Assembly: GCF_030035675.1 (NCBI RefSeq)
Contig: NC_084482.1
Span: 222,810,943 to 222,874,942, forward strand
Source of the DNA: Rhineura floridana
Taxonomy: Eukaryota; Chordata; Lepidosauria; Squamata; Rhineuridae
Length of the DNA stretch: 64,000 nucleotides
Reading direction: 5' to 3'
The notes under the pieces were generated by a model. That model worked only from the letters and a program-made list of their open reading frames with translations, had not been told where the DNA came from and searched no databases. This document shows positions 10,089 through 21,600 of the stretch, piece after piece. A program made the position numbers and the translations under genes. Within the stretch, counting starts at the first letter, position 1. Each line of letters opens with the position of its first letter.

Positions 10089-12325
10089 AATATATTACGG
10101 TCATGTCCATAAGCACCAGGAGGGTAGTCGCCCAGGGGATCTTAGTCCCTCTGCTTTTTTGGGAGCAGGGTCCCTATGTCTCCAAGCATCCTACAGTCAG
10201 CATGAAAAGAGAGTGTGTTAGTCACTGAGAAGAGTCTTCTAATAAGCTTCCTTGCCTTTTCTGCAGATTGGAGCCAATCAGAGTGAAAGGAGGTGAGTCA
10301 GCCACTGAGAAGACTCTTCTCAGTTGCTAATGCTCTCCACTTTCATGCTGATTGGCTCCTAGAGATGTTTGTTGTTGTGAGAGAATGCATTAACAAAGAT
10401 CTCATTCTTAATCCAGGAGCAAAAAAGGGTGTATGTGGCTGCAACTATCATGAAGGGACTCAGCACTTCTGAATTTTCTACTAAACAACTGATAAATATC
10501 TATGTAACTTTGTGTCTGGAGACTTATTATTAAGAATCACTTTCCATAATTGTAAAGAGTTGTGTCCACACGCATGCATCCCAGGCACCTAAATGAGGAG
10601 TGAGAGCAGCATAGGGACGTAAGCAGATGTCTTATACCAGGGGTTCCCAAACTTTTCTTCTACATAGACCACTTGAAAATTGCTGAGGGTCTGAAAGTAT
10701 CTGAAAATTTACTATGGGCATAATTAACTCCCATTAGTGATAAGAGCAAGAATTTGGGCTGTGCGTATGATATTGTAATTTAAAGATGTAATTTTAATTT
10801 TGCTAGTTGTTTATGTCACTACTATTGCCACTACATTCAGTGATATAAGGGAATTACGATTTACGAGTAACATTAGTACAAAAAACATTCCTAAGGATTC
10901 TGTATGCTCTGGTACGGGAGGAGGTCCATGGGGGTGACACCATGAGTTACCGCACTGGGTGACACCAACCCTAGTGACGCCACTGCCCTACATTCCTAAG
11001 ATGTGGAAGGGGCCTACCCCATCCCCCTTGACACACCAAGAGGTAAACCATAAGGAGCCCTTGAGACTGATGGGTATCCTTCAATGGATCAGGACCTCTC
11101 AGGAAGGGAGTGGAGTACAGACACAGAGGCAGAAAAGTGAGGACCACCTCCATAATGACTATTCCGAACAGTCAATTACATTCTCCTGCTGAGAAGAGTC
11201 TGCACTGCTTTAAGACCTGAGGGCCTGGTGACAGACCGAAGCACCTCAGTGGAGCCAAGGTCCTCAGCACAGGAACAAGATCACCCCATCACCGCAGTCT
11301 CTATGCCTGGGCCAGTATGCTAGAATGCTCTAGCCAAATGGGGCTCCCCCAGTGCTCCTGTAGGATGAGGTCACAGGCCAACAGGCTCTAATCAATCAAA
11401 GCAGATTTCATGGAGCTCCTACAAGTCCCGAACGTGGATGGCCCAGTCCTTAGTCTTGTCTCAAGATCTCTCCTTCCCAAGCAAGGCGAAACACAGCTCA
11501 GGGATCCACGGAATGCTGACTGGACTACACTCTATGAAGGTCCCACAAATCAAATGCTAATTCTTTTAGAACATCCTGGACAGCTTCATCCTTTGCCAGA
11601 TCCTCACTGGTCCGGCTGGACAATCTGCTGGATAACCCTAACCAGGATCCAGAGTGGGTCAGAAAGTCCCTACTAAAGCTCCAGAAGACAGCCTCCTTTA
11701 TAGCAGATTCCACACTACATGCTTCTCACATCACAGCTACATCCATGGCTGCCAACGTTGTAGCACATCACACACACCGTCTGAAACATTGGGACACAGA
11801 TAACATGACAAAACAAACCTCACCACTAAACCTTTTGCTGGAGGTAAGCTGTTTGGTGATGAGACCCTTCAGGAGATTTTTGTACACCCAAAAGAAAAAA
11901 AGAAACCTTATAGGGCTACTACAAGGCGGTAGAACAAGCATGTCTCGAGAAGGTACACTCCATAAAGTTCATATCACTCCTTTTGATGCAGGAGACCAGC
12001 AGCAAGAGGCTGGGAGTACAGAACCATCTCTTGCTAAGCCTGGTATCAGCGTAGGGCACAACATAACCAGGGTGGCAGACCGGTTAACCCGACTTGCACA
12101 CCCAAGACGGGTGGCCAGCTCCAGCAACATTTATACCATGGAAACCAGGGGCCAGCTGCTTCAGTTTGCCCCTGCCTGGAGAACCATCAAGGTGGATGCC
12201 TGGGTGCTCAACTCAATTACCAGGGGCTACTCCATAGAATTCTGCAATTCTCCAGTCCACAGATTCCTACTGCCTCCGAGATCCAAGGTTCCAGAGAAAA
12301 GACGCATCATATTTGCAGCACCTGA

Positions 12326-13160
12326 AGAATATCTACGCCATAGAAATTGCTTCCTCCACTTTCTGTAAGAAAAAGTTATTTCCAACACGAGTTAGGAATT
12401 TCTTGGCGGGGCCATGTTTGGCAGAATTTGTCTCCCAACAGATATTGGGGTAGTTGAAGTCACCCATTACTACTACCTCATGCCTGTTCAAAACATTGGC
12501 AATTTGCTTTACAAAAGTTTCATCCTCATCTTCTTGATTTGGTGGTCGGTAGTAGACTCCAACTATCATGTTCTTTTTATTCCTTGCCCTATGTATTTTA
12601 ATCCAGATACCTTTGGTGGAGCTACCATGCTCACTCCCCTGTATTCTGTACAGAGATCTATATTTTTAACATATAACGTGACTGTGCCTCCCTTCCTATC
12701 CCTTCTAGCTATTGCTAGTCGGGCGGTGTAAAAGTCTAATAAATAAATATAAAATAAATAAATATTCTTTTTGAACGAATTATATCCTTCAATCACTGTA
12801 TTCTAGTCATGGGAGTCATCCCACCCAGTTATACCTATCAAGTCGTATAAATGCCGCTGTATTAAGAGTCCAAGTTCATCCTCTTTATTTCCTATACTCT
12901 GAGCATTACAGACATGGAAGACCATGTGATTTACAGCCTGGGTACATTTTTATGAAGATTATTACTAGGACCCATTAGATCCATTTCCTCAGTTCCTCTT
13001 ACTGTGCACAAGCCTTTGTTAGTCGTTACCGCCAAGTTTATGTCTCCCTCCCCTTAGGTTGCAGTTTAAAGCTCTCCTGATAAATTTCTACATGCTGTGG
13101 CCAAACCCATTCTTCCCAGTACTTGTGAAGTGCAACCCCTCACTTGGCAGCAGTCTATCT
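12326..13160 (-). mobile_element. CR1-type LINE fragment (endonuclease region)
   Basis: On the minus strand the translation includes GVYYRPPNQEDEDE and [13 protein letters not shown], the CR1 endonuclease core with the GDFN box, preceded by a tryptophan/aspartate-rich ITGWDDSHD-like stretch near 12800-12830. A short (TAAA)n-rich patch at 12735-12765 looks like a small secondary insertion. The fragment lacks RT and 3' end. The part beyond 12920 is weakly supported. Confidence 0.7.
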
Positions 13161-13164
13161 TCTA

Positions 13165-13411
13165 GGAAGTGAAGAACAGGAGTCCTGTTGGAGGGAGGGC
13201 AGGGCTGGTGACTCATTGAAGGGGAGGGAGGAAGTGCTGATGATCTGTGGGAGAAGAGAGAGCACTGGTGACCCATAGGGGGAGGGAGGGGAGTGGTAGA
13301 GTGCTGGTGACCTGTGGGAGGAGGGAGATGGAGGGAGCACTGATGAAGCATGTGAGGGGGAGGGAGGGGTGGTGACCCATTTGAGTGGAGGGAAGGAGAG
13401 CATTGGCAAAC
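13165..13411. repeat. G-rich minisatellite, about 50-60 bp unit
   Basis: Repeated elements GGGAGGGAGG, followed by GCACTGGTGACCCAT or close variants, recur about five times between a CR1 fragment and an L2. The complementary strand translates as Pro/Ser-rich open frames, which I regard as compositional artefacts. Confidence 0.6.
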
Positions 13412-14956
13412 CAATTTGAAGTTGGGTGGCTGGGACAGAGTAGGGATTCTGTTGGTGTACCGCCCACCCCGCTGCTCAACAGTCTCCCTTCCTGAGCTAG
13501 CCGGGGTGGTCTTGGGGTTGGGGTTGGTGTCCCCACGGCTTGTGGTATTGGGTGACTTCAACTTCCATGCTGAGACCACTCTGTCAGGAGTGGCTTAGGA
13601 CTTCATGGCCTCCATGACAACCATGGGTCTGTCCCGAGTATTATCTGGCCCCACTCACGCTGCTGGCCACACTTTGGACCTTGTTTTCTGTGTTGGTTGG
13701 GATGATGGTGATCTTGGTGTGGAGGAACTTTCTGTAGTTCCATTGTCATGGACAGATCATGACCTGGTTGAGTTTAGACTCACTGGGACTCAGAACCTCT
13801 GCAGGGCTGGGGGACCAATTAGGATGGTCCACCCCAGGAGGCTGATGGATTTGGATGGTTTCATGATGGCTCTTGGGGATTTTCCTGTCACCTCGGCAGG
13901 CGATTCTGTCAAAGCCCTGGTTGACCTCTGGAATGGGGAAATGGTCAGGGCGGTGGACACGATCACCCCTGAGCTTCCCCTCTCACAGAGTGGAGCCAAA
14001 CCAGCTTCCTGGTTTACCAGGGAGCTGGCGGTGATGAAACTAATAAGATGTGGACTAGAGCTACATTGGCAGAAGACTCAGAGAGAGTCTAACCAAACAC
14101 CAGCTAGAGCCTATTTGAAGGCCTACTCCATGACAGTGCGGGCAAAGAAGAAACTTTTCTTTTCTGCCACCATTGCATCTGTTGGGAGCCGTCCAGCGGA
14201 GCTGTTTTGAGTGCTCAGGGATCTTTTACATTCTGGCCCCCGAGAGGGTAATATAGACCACTCAATAGCCCGCTGTCAAGAATTTGCATGGAACTTTGCA
14301 GATAAAGTCACTCAGATTCACTCCAACTTGGATGCTAAAATTGATACAGTCTCAGGGGATGTAACTTTGGCTCCTCCTTGTCCAATAACAATGGATTCTT
14401 TTCAATTTGTACAGCCCGAGGATGTGGACAAGATCCTTGGAGAGGTGAGAGCCACCACATGTTTGCTAGACCCTTGCCCTTCCTGGCTCATCAAAAGTGC
14501 CAGAGGGGGACTGGGCGAGTGGGTGAGGGGAGAGGTAAATGCCTCTTTACAACAAGGCAGAATGTCAATGTGCCTAAAAGAGGCAGTTGTAAGGCCTTTG
14601 TTGAAAAAGCCCTCCCTGGATCCCTCTATAATTGGCAATTATCGGCCAGTCTCCAACATTCCATTTCTGGGCAAGGTAATAGAGTCTGTGGTGGCCTCCC
14701 AGCTGCAGAGATTATTGGATGGAACGGATTATCTGGACCCATTTTAGTCTGGTTTCAGACCTGGCTATGGGACAGAGATGGCTTTGGTCACCTTGGTGGA
14801 TGACCTTCTCAGAGAGCTGGACAGGAGAATTGTGTCCCTGTTGGTTCTACTGGACCTCTCAGCGGCTTTCGATACCATTGACCATGGTATCCTTCTGGGC
14901 CACCTTGCTGGGATGGGACTTGGGGACACTGTGTTGTGGTGGCTCTGTTCCTTCAT
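13412..14956 (+). mobile_element. L2-type LINE, missing both ends (3'-side loss unusual)
   Basis: Contains the endonuclease from GILLVYRPPRCS through GDFNFHAE (canonical box present here) and LSWTDHDLV, then the connector and the first half of the RT up to [19 protein letters not shown] and a tryptophan-rich LWWLCSFINV stretch near 14956. The single frame is broken by three stops (about 13596, 14208 and 14745). It lacks the catalytic YADD region and any 3' tail. LINEs normally lose their 5' part, so a later deletion or rearrangement must have joined it to the V2R upstream block at 14957. Confidence 0.8.
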
Positions 14957-15469
14957 CAACGTTAGGCATGTTCAGTTGCTCCCTCAGTCATCTATGTCAG
15001 AGTTTGGTGCCACATCTGGGAGTTTTTGCAAACATGTTTTTCTCTAGTCATTTACCTGCACATGGAGTTAGAGGAGATGCTTCTTCCCCTTATAATTATC
15101 AAAATCATAGTGATTTTTTTTCATCTTCTCACCAAAGCTCCAAGGATTTGTCCACAGATTGCCTTTGAGACCACTAAAATAAAGATCAGAATTGAGAGCA
15201 ACATGAGGTGACGTCTTGCATCTGAGACAGAAAGGACGGAAGCATAATCATCTCCTGTGCCATTGAGAGGATGGGCTGAGATTTAGGGCAGCTGAGGACA
15301 ATCATCTGGGTGTGAGGATGTCTTCCATCTCCTTCAAGTGTGAAGTCTTCACTGGGCTCCATTAGCACTAGGAACGCCTTGCAGAAAGTTTTGCTTCATC
15401 CAATAATTATTCAGGTTAGTCGCGGGGAAGCAGTCACAAGGGAGGAGGCTGTTCCAGGCAGACACAGGG
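14957..15469 (+). promoter_or_regulatory. Conserved upstream block of V2R gene 1 (candidate promoter/5' UTR)
   Basis: About 510 bp immediately before the V2R start codon align closely with 36662-37169 before the second V2R, whereas the DNA further upstream does not match. Conservation and position make it the likely core promoter plus 5' UTR. A CRE-like TGACGTC occurs at 15209-15215; the paralogue has TGACATC. No clear TATA box is evident, and the transcription start cannot be placed from sequence alone. Confidence 0.4.
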
Positions 15470-15681
15470 ATGGTGGTGCTGCTGTTGCTGCTGCTGCAAG
15501 TGCCCAATGCAAACTGTTGGATGCTGAAAGGGAAATGCCCCTTGACTCTGGAGAGGGATCAGATAGACCCACTCAATTATTACAGGCCAGGAGACCACTT
15601 CATTGGCGGGGTCCTCTCTGCCACACAAGCTTTCTTTCATCAACATGGCTTCAAGAAGTCACCATTGACCAGCTTTCAACG
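15470..15681 (+). CDS. V2R gene 1, exon 1
   Basis: Signal peptide and first part of the ligand domain, with Cys at residues 16 and 23 and [12 protein letters not shown]. Ends CG|GTAAGT, leaving a codon split after its second base (phase 2). Confidence 0.93.
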
Positions 15682-18600
15682 GTAAGTCATTTTATCAGGA
15701 TGGATAAAAAGCCTGCTGCTCCACTCACTATTGCTTATTATTATCCTCAATGACCAGCCTTTTCCCTGCTCCTATTAAATCCTTGTACTGTTTTGTCTTG
15801 GGGGGGGGACTTTGTGGATGCATCATTGCTCAGGAACCATTGACTGTGTAACCTACCTTTTCAGGTGCTCTGTTTTCAACTGTAACTGACAGCAACACAG
15901 GACAAGAATATCTTTCTGCCATAAATTTAAAGTACGGGGGGAAATCAGCTTTTCTCATAAGTCCTGTGAACAGTCCCTGGCCTGTGGCTAAAGTGGTTCT
16001 TTCTTGCTTTTGCAAGTGCCAAAGCCCAGAACACCCCCAACCACCCGCATTGCCCCAATCAATCTCTCCAACAGCAACCTATTAAATCAGTAAATGATGT
16101 GCAGTTGCAGCTTTTCTGCAGTAAATCTACTATAAAATTCAGAAGCCTATCAGCCATTCAAACGTTTTCAAAGAAGGAAATAGTTATAACTTCCAGATGA
16201 CCTTTTTATTGAGTGCTCATTCTGCTTTGTTTGCATTAAATAATGTTGCATAAAACATATTTTTATCCAACATTTTCCAGTGCATTTCCCCCATCACTTT
16301 TTTCTTGAAAGAGGCTTTACTCTGCAATGGTCATCGAGCAGCTGGAGGCAAGTGAATTGCTTTCACTTGGATTCCTGCAATGAGCAAGGAGTTGGACTCG
16401 ATGACCTGATTGGCTCCTTCCAACTCTACTATTATATGATTCTGTGAATTAGCAAACTAATGATCAGTGGGGGAGAATGGCAAGAGGGGAGGAAGCCCAG
16501 AGAGGTAGCAAGCATTGGGGGAGAGACGTATGTGGGGGTTATGAATATTTTCAATTATTAGAGATAAGGTGTGTGATTTTAGGTTGTACATGTGACTGCA
16601 TTTCTCTCTGTGTGTATTCCTCTTCTTCTAGGTATTATTTTTATGTTTATTTATTACTTTCCCTTCACCTAATGGTCCCACGGCACGTTACAGCAGTTAA
16701 AATGCATCCTTAAAATCAATTACAAACACCTTAAAGTCACAACATAAAAGAAATAAGGTGTGTCCTAAAAATATACATCTCAGGTGTCACCTGATCTGCA
16801 GTCTGTGATAATACAGGAATTCAGAGCAGACTTCTTCCATGTTGGGTCCCCAGATGTTCTTCGACTACAGCTCACACCAGCCCCAGACATCTTGGCCAAT
16901 GGTCAGAGATGATGGGAGTTGTAGTCCACAAATATCTGGGGAGCCAATGGGGAGGAACTCTGGATACGGAGCATATGGGAGTCGGACACAGGGGCCAAGA
17001 CAATGGAATGTCAGGAATATGGAATGGTGGAAATAGACATGCAAAAAGAGTACTTCACAGGTCTGTAAAACCATGTCAAAACCTGAAAACTGAATCTCAT
17101 ATATTCAATGAATGCAGGCAATATGCATATTTTTTCAGGAAAGGAGCAACAAGATACTGGCAGACCCTCTCCTTCTTGTTTGCCATTCAGGAGATCAACA
17201 AGAATCCCAGGATCTTACCCAACATCACCCTGGGCTACAGCATCCATGAGAACTTTTTTCATGGAAGGGTGACATACGATGCTTTGTTAGACCTCCTGTC
17301 TACTGGGGAGGCGAATGTTCCAAACTACAGCTGTGGAAGATGGAATAACTTGCTAGCTGTTCTTGAAGGATCTGACTCTGAAACCTCCATCCAGATTTCA
17401 AGCTTATTGGCCACCTATAAAATCCCCCAGGTAGGAATGGAGAAGGAGTGTGGTACTTGCTGGCTGAGCTGAGTTCCAGTTTGCAATCTCTGCTGGGAAT
17501 TCAAAAAGTGAGTGGGGTGGATGGTAAGTGAGACTGGAGACAGATAATCAGAGATTGGAAGATTACTTTTAAAAAGTAATAAATTACAGTTACAGTTCGA
17601 TGCCCCCCAAAAAGTAGTAATTACCGTTACAATTACAATTGCTCTGAAAGTAACTGATTACTTTACTTTCCCTCAAAAGTAATTGCTACAATTACATTTT
17701 AGTAACTTTTTTAAAAAATAAATTGCCTACAAGGTGCTGGCCTTGGCTGCTGCACATCTAAGTAGCCTAAAACAACATTAAAAATAAGCACACACAAACA
17801 TAGAGGGTAGTAGAATATTTTTTTTATCCATAAGATTAACAGAATGGCATAAAAGAATCTCACATCCCCTCACCCCACCCCCAGAAATGATGATACCCCA
17901 ACACACATATTTTTTGTATATATATATGTCGGTGTGTGCGTATAGAGATCATACAAGTAAGAAATTCTAGGGTCGCATAGATCAGTAAATAAGCCAGGCC
18001 AGGCAAGTTTCTTGTAAGAGTCTTTACTGACAAAAAGCTAAACACAGTTCTCTCTCTCCAAAATGACTTTTCCCCCACACCACAGCTCTGCAAGTTCCTG
18101 CTTATCTACTTGCCTGCCAGCTGCTGACCTTGGCAAACCTGGCGCTCTGTCCTGCTCTGCTTAACCCGTTTATTGCAGGTTTCCTTCACTCACTCAAAAT
18201 CCCTGTCTGTGAGTCTCACAGCTTGCTTTACTGAACAACAGCCCCCACCTGAGACTCACAGATTCCAAAACTACATGTTCATTGTTACATTTATATAACC
18301 TTAACATTTCATTACAATACATTTCAGTACATGTTTTTCTTACAGTGTCTATTTACATTTACATTTCAGTTTATTGTTCTTTATTCATACAGGTTTACAG
18401 AGTTTTGTTCACTGTTATTTGATAACACTCATTTATATTTCATTCTTCAATACAGTATTTCCACATGAGATCCATTGTTTCTTTGTCTATTGGACCTTCT
18501 TTTTCCCATTCTACAGGATATTCATCTGTCTCATCATTCTTTTGTGTAACATTAAATGTGAATCTCTGAGGTGGTTTTCCTTTCGTTTTTCTTTCTGACC

Positions 18601-21600
18601 GTCTAACAGTATCTATTTCCATTTCTTCCTCACTCTCAATTTTACTTGGTCCTGCACCTGTGTCTGCACTTGTTCCTGCACTAGTACCTGGCACCTCTTT
18701 ATCTTGCATTGCCATGTCTTCACTCCTCAGTCTTTTCACAGTACGTTTGCCACTTTGAATTAAGTCAGTCAATGCGGTTCTTAATGGTATTTGATGCCCA
18801 AAAGGAACATCTGCTGCTTCCTGCTTGCTTGCACCATCAAGTATTACTGTTTGACTGTCTCTCCAAGGTTTATCTATCACCTTTATGCTTCTACTTAACA
18901 CCACTTGTTGTTTCTCAGGCAACCAAATTCTATAATATGAATTCTGAAATCCCAAAATACGACCTGCCTGAGCCCTTGAAGCTTATTTACCATGTCTTTT
19001 CTGTTTTGACACATGCACCCAGCATTTTGCTCCAAAATGCTCTATGTGTTTTACCCTGGGTTTTCTTCCAGTCAGTTTCTCATATGGAGACATGCCTATT
19101 ACTCTGTGCACAAGGCGGTTCTGAATGTAAACAGTGTATAGAATACATTCACCCCAATAGGTGTTATTCATATCTGCATCAGCTAGCATGGCTCTCATTG
19201 AATCCTGCAGTGACCGGTTCCTCCTCTCTGCAGTTCCATTGGAGGATGGGCTGAAGGGAGCAGTGAGACTTTGTATTATTCCCTTCTTTTCCAAATATGT
19301 TTTAAATGAATTACTGGTAAATTCCCCACCTTGATCTGATTTGATATTTTTGATGACAACCCCATATTGTGTCTCTGTTCTCTGTATAAATGCCTTTAAT
19401 TTATCTTCTGCTTCACTTTTCTTTTTCAATAAGAATACATGTGTAAATCTGGAAAAATCATCTACAATCACTAAATAGAATCTTGCCCCACCTTTTGAAC
19501 ACTGGAAAGGTCCAGCCAAATCCACATGTATGAGCTGATAGGGTTTAGTGGTAGTACTTTCACAGCTCTTATTTATAGGAGTCACAGTCATTTTTGTTTT
19601 ATAGCATAGCTCACATTCATCCACATGCTCACAATGCATTAGTTCCAAATCTTGACTATGCTTTGGAGTATTTTTCACTTTCTCAAAATGTGCATGCCCT
19701 AATTTTCTGTGCCATTCATGTATGCAGTTTTCGTGTTTGTTTTTATTTACTCCTATCCAGGCACACGTGGGTTTATCAAGCTTGCTCTCTACCAAAAACA
19801 TTTGGTTCTGTAATTTCCCTTGCATACAGATTTCACCATCTTTTCTCACAAAACATCTATCCCCTTCAAATGTAATTTTACAACCTATTTGAGCTAGTTT
19901 TCGTACCGATAGAATGTTATATTTTAAACCAGAAACTAATAACACATCTGTCAATATAGTTCCCAAATTACATAACCTGAGCGTGCCTCTTGCAATAGCG
20001 TCCTGAGTCGATCCGTCAGCCAGATAAATCTTCTCTTGCACTGGCTTTGATGTGTAAAATAAACTAGAGTCTGTGATTAGGCAATTAGACGCTCCGCTGT
20101 CTAACAGCCATTTAGAGTTAATCAGTTTATTGTCCTCCTTAGCAATAAAGTTCACGCTTGTTCTCTGACGTCCGAAGTCCCTGTTATTTCTCTTCTTACT
20201 TAAACAATGTCTCTGTATATGTCCTCGGGACCCACAAAAATAACATATTTTATTCTCTTGCCTGTTTCTTTGATATTGATGTTGTTGTACAGTCTCAGTC
20301 TCTTTTAATTCAGTCTTCTTACACTCTTGTCTCCTATTCCATTCTTGTTGAAGTTTTTGTTCTACAAAGTCCAAATTTAAATTTCCGTCTGGTAAAGTTT
20401 CTAAGCTCGAGACCATTACATCCCATTTTCGATCAAATGAAGATAACAGTATATAGACCATCTGAATGTCACTATGGTGCACTCCTCTTTCTTGAAGTTC
20501 AGCAAATAATCTATGAAATTCAGCCAGATGCTCTGTCATAGTCACTTCATCTGTAAAACGCATCTGATAAAGTTTCCGTGCTAAACACAGCCGGCTCCCT
20601 GCAGTTTGCTGCACATGAGCGGCCCTTAGCTTCTCCCACATTTGATTAGCTGTTGGCTCATTACTCACCAGCAACAGTTGTGAATCAGACAGCCCCAGAG
20701 TAATAAAAGCCTTCGCTTTCTCATCTTTCTTCAACCACGCTGCTGAAGGAGCTGCCGGAGGGGGGTTTTCTACGACATCATTCAAATCTTCTTTAATCAG
20801 AACTGCTCTCATTCTCCATTTCCAGCTGGAGTAGTTTACAGCATTCAGTCTCTCCATCGGCATCCCGGATAACAGGTTTACAGCCATGTTGTCCACTCTT
20901 ACTTGCCTCTTTCTCGCACTTTCTTTTCTCTGCAGCAACAGCACTCGAACCCCTTACTTTGTATGATAAGCTGGGCCCATAACCCCTGTCGGTGTGTGCG
21001 TATAGAGATCATACAAGTAAGAAATTCTAGGGTCGCATAGATCAGTAAATAAGCCAGGCCAGGCAAGTTTCTTGTAAGAGTCTTTACTGACAAAAAGCTA
21101 AACACAGTTCTCTCTCTCCAAAATGACTTTTCCCCCACACCAGAGCTCTGCAAGTTCCTGCTTATCTACTTGCCCACCAGCTGCTGACCTTGGCAAACCT
21201 GGCGCTCTGTCCTGCTCTGCTTAACCTGTTTATTGCAGGTTTCCTTCACTCACTCAAAATCCCTGTCTGTGAGTCTCACAGCTTGCTTTACTGAACAACA
21301 ATATATTGCCTCCAGCTCTTTTCTTCTTCCACTCCTGTCAATTTTTAAACAATTGTTTTCTCCATGCTGTCTTGCTCTCCACCTCCTCCCTCGTTGCCTC
21401 TTAAGCACCCATAGAGCATGAAGGAAGAACAATGCTGCACAGAAGCCCAATTTGAAGCACATGATTTTTATTCACAAATCAGAGGAGCAGATTTCCCCTG
21501 CTCCCCCCCCCCAAGTAATGCACAAAAGTAATGCTGGAAACATTACAATTACTCCTCAAAAGAAATGAAGATACTACTTGTTCTATTACCAGCAAAATGT

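Larger units (their letters stand above)
3537..10985 (+). mobile_element. Non-autonomous hAT element with 8-bp TSD, carrying nested L2 copies
   Basis: The ends are inverted: left CAGTGGCATCACTAGGG and, at the right, a sequence whose complement is CAGTGGCGTCACTAGGG. Subterminal GGTGACACC motifs occur at both sides. An exact 8-bp duplication CCCTACAT flanks it (3529-3536 and 10986-10993), which with the CAG start indicates the hAT superfamily. No transposase frame is visible. About half of its length is later LINE insertions (4249-5127 and 6730-10088). A related copy sits at 43229-47936 and a partial one at 59716-60975. Strand is arbitrary. Confidence 0.9.
3100..12325 (+). mobile_element. DIRS-like (tyrosine-recombinase) retroelement fossil, interrupted by a hAT insertion
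   Basis: Two flanking pieces (about 3100-3536 and 10994-12325) belong together once the hAT element with its 8-bp duplication is set aside. The first has a charged, Gly/Ser/Gln-rich gag-like stretch. The second resembles the DIRS gag-to-RT region, including LLQFAPAWRTI, DAWVLNSITRGYSIEF and PEEYLRH. Family assignment is from recalled resemblance to tetrapod DIRS proteins. The fossil is clearly broken, with several breaks, and is older than the hAT inserted in it. Its ends are not resolved. Confidence 0.5.
17927..21300 (-). mobile_element. Ty1/copia-type LTR retrotransposon (fossil, young)
   Basis: Two 314-bp LTRs (17927-18240 and 20987-21300) bound a 2.75-kb interior; a 5-bp duplication ATATA flanks it. 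The LTRs differ at only about four positions, which points to a recent insertion. Parts seen on the minus strand: Gag with a CCHC knuckle ([14 protein letters not shown]), protease (LLDSGAS), and an integrase core. The order protease-integrase directly after Gag identifies the Ty1/copia type. The part set is incomplete and the element is broken, with probably two or more breaks. A 16-nt primer-binding segment next to the 5' LTR and a G-rich polypurine tract next to the 3' LTR are visible. Confidence 0.92.

Noticed and set aside
9950-10090. Repeated AAATA units as a possible CRISPR-like or satellite array
   Set aside because: Simple 3' tail of an L2; eukaryotic context.
13088-13579. Pro/Ser-rich minus-strand frames
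   Set aside because: Antisense of a G-rich minisatellite.
20970-20985. Fragment of a genuine initiator-Met tRNA gene
   Set aside because: Only the anticodon arm is present and it sits one nt from the LTR, as expected for a primer-binding site.
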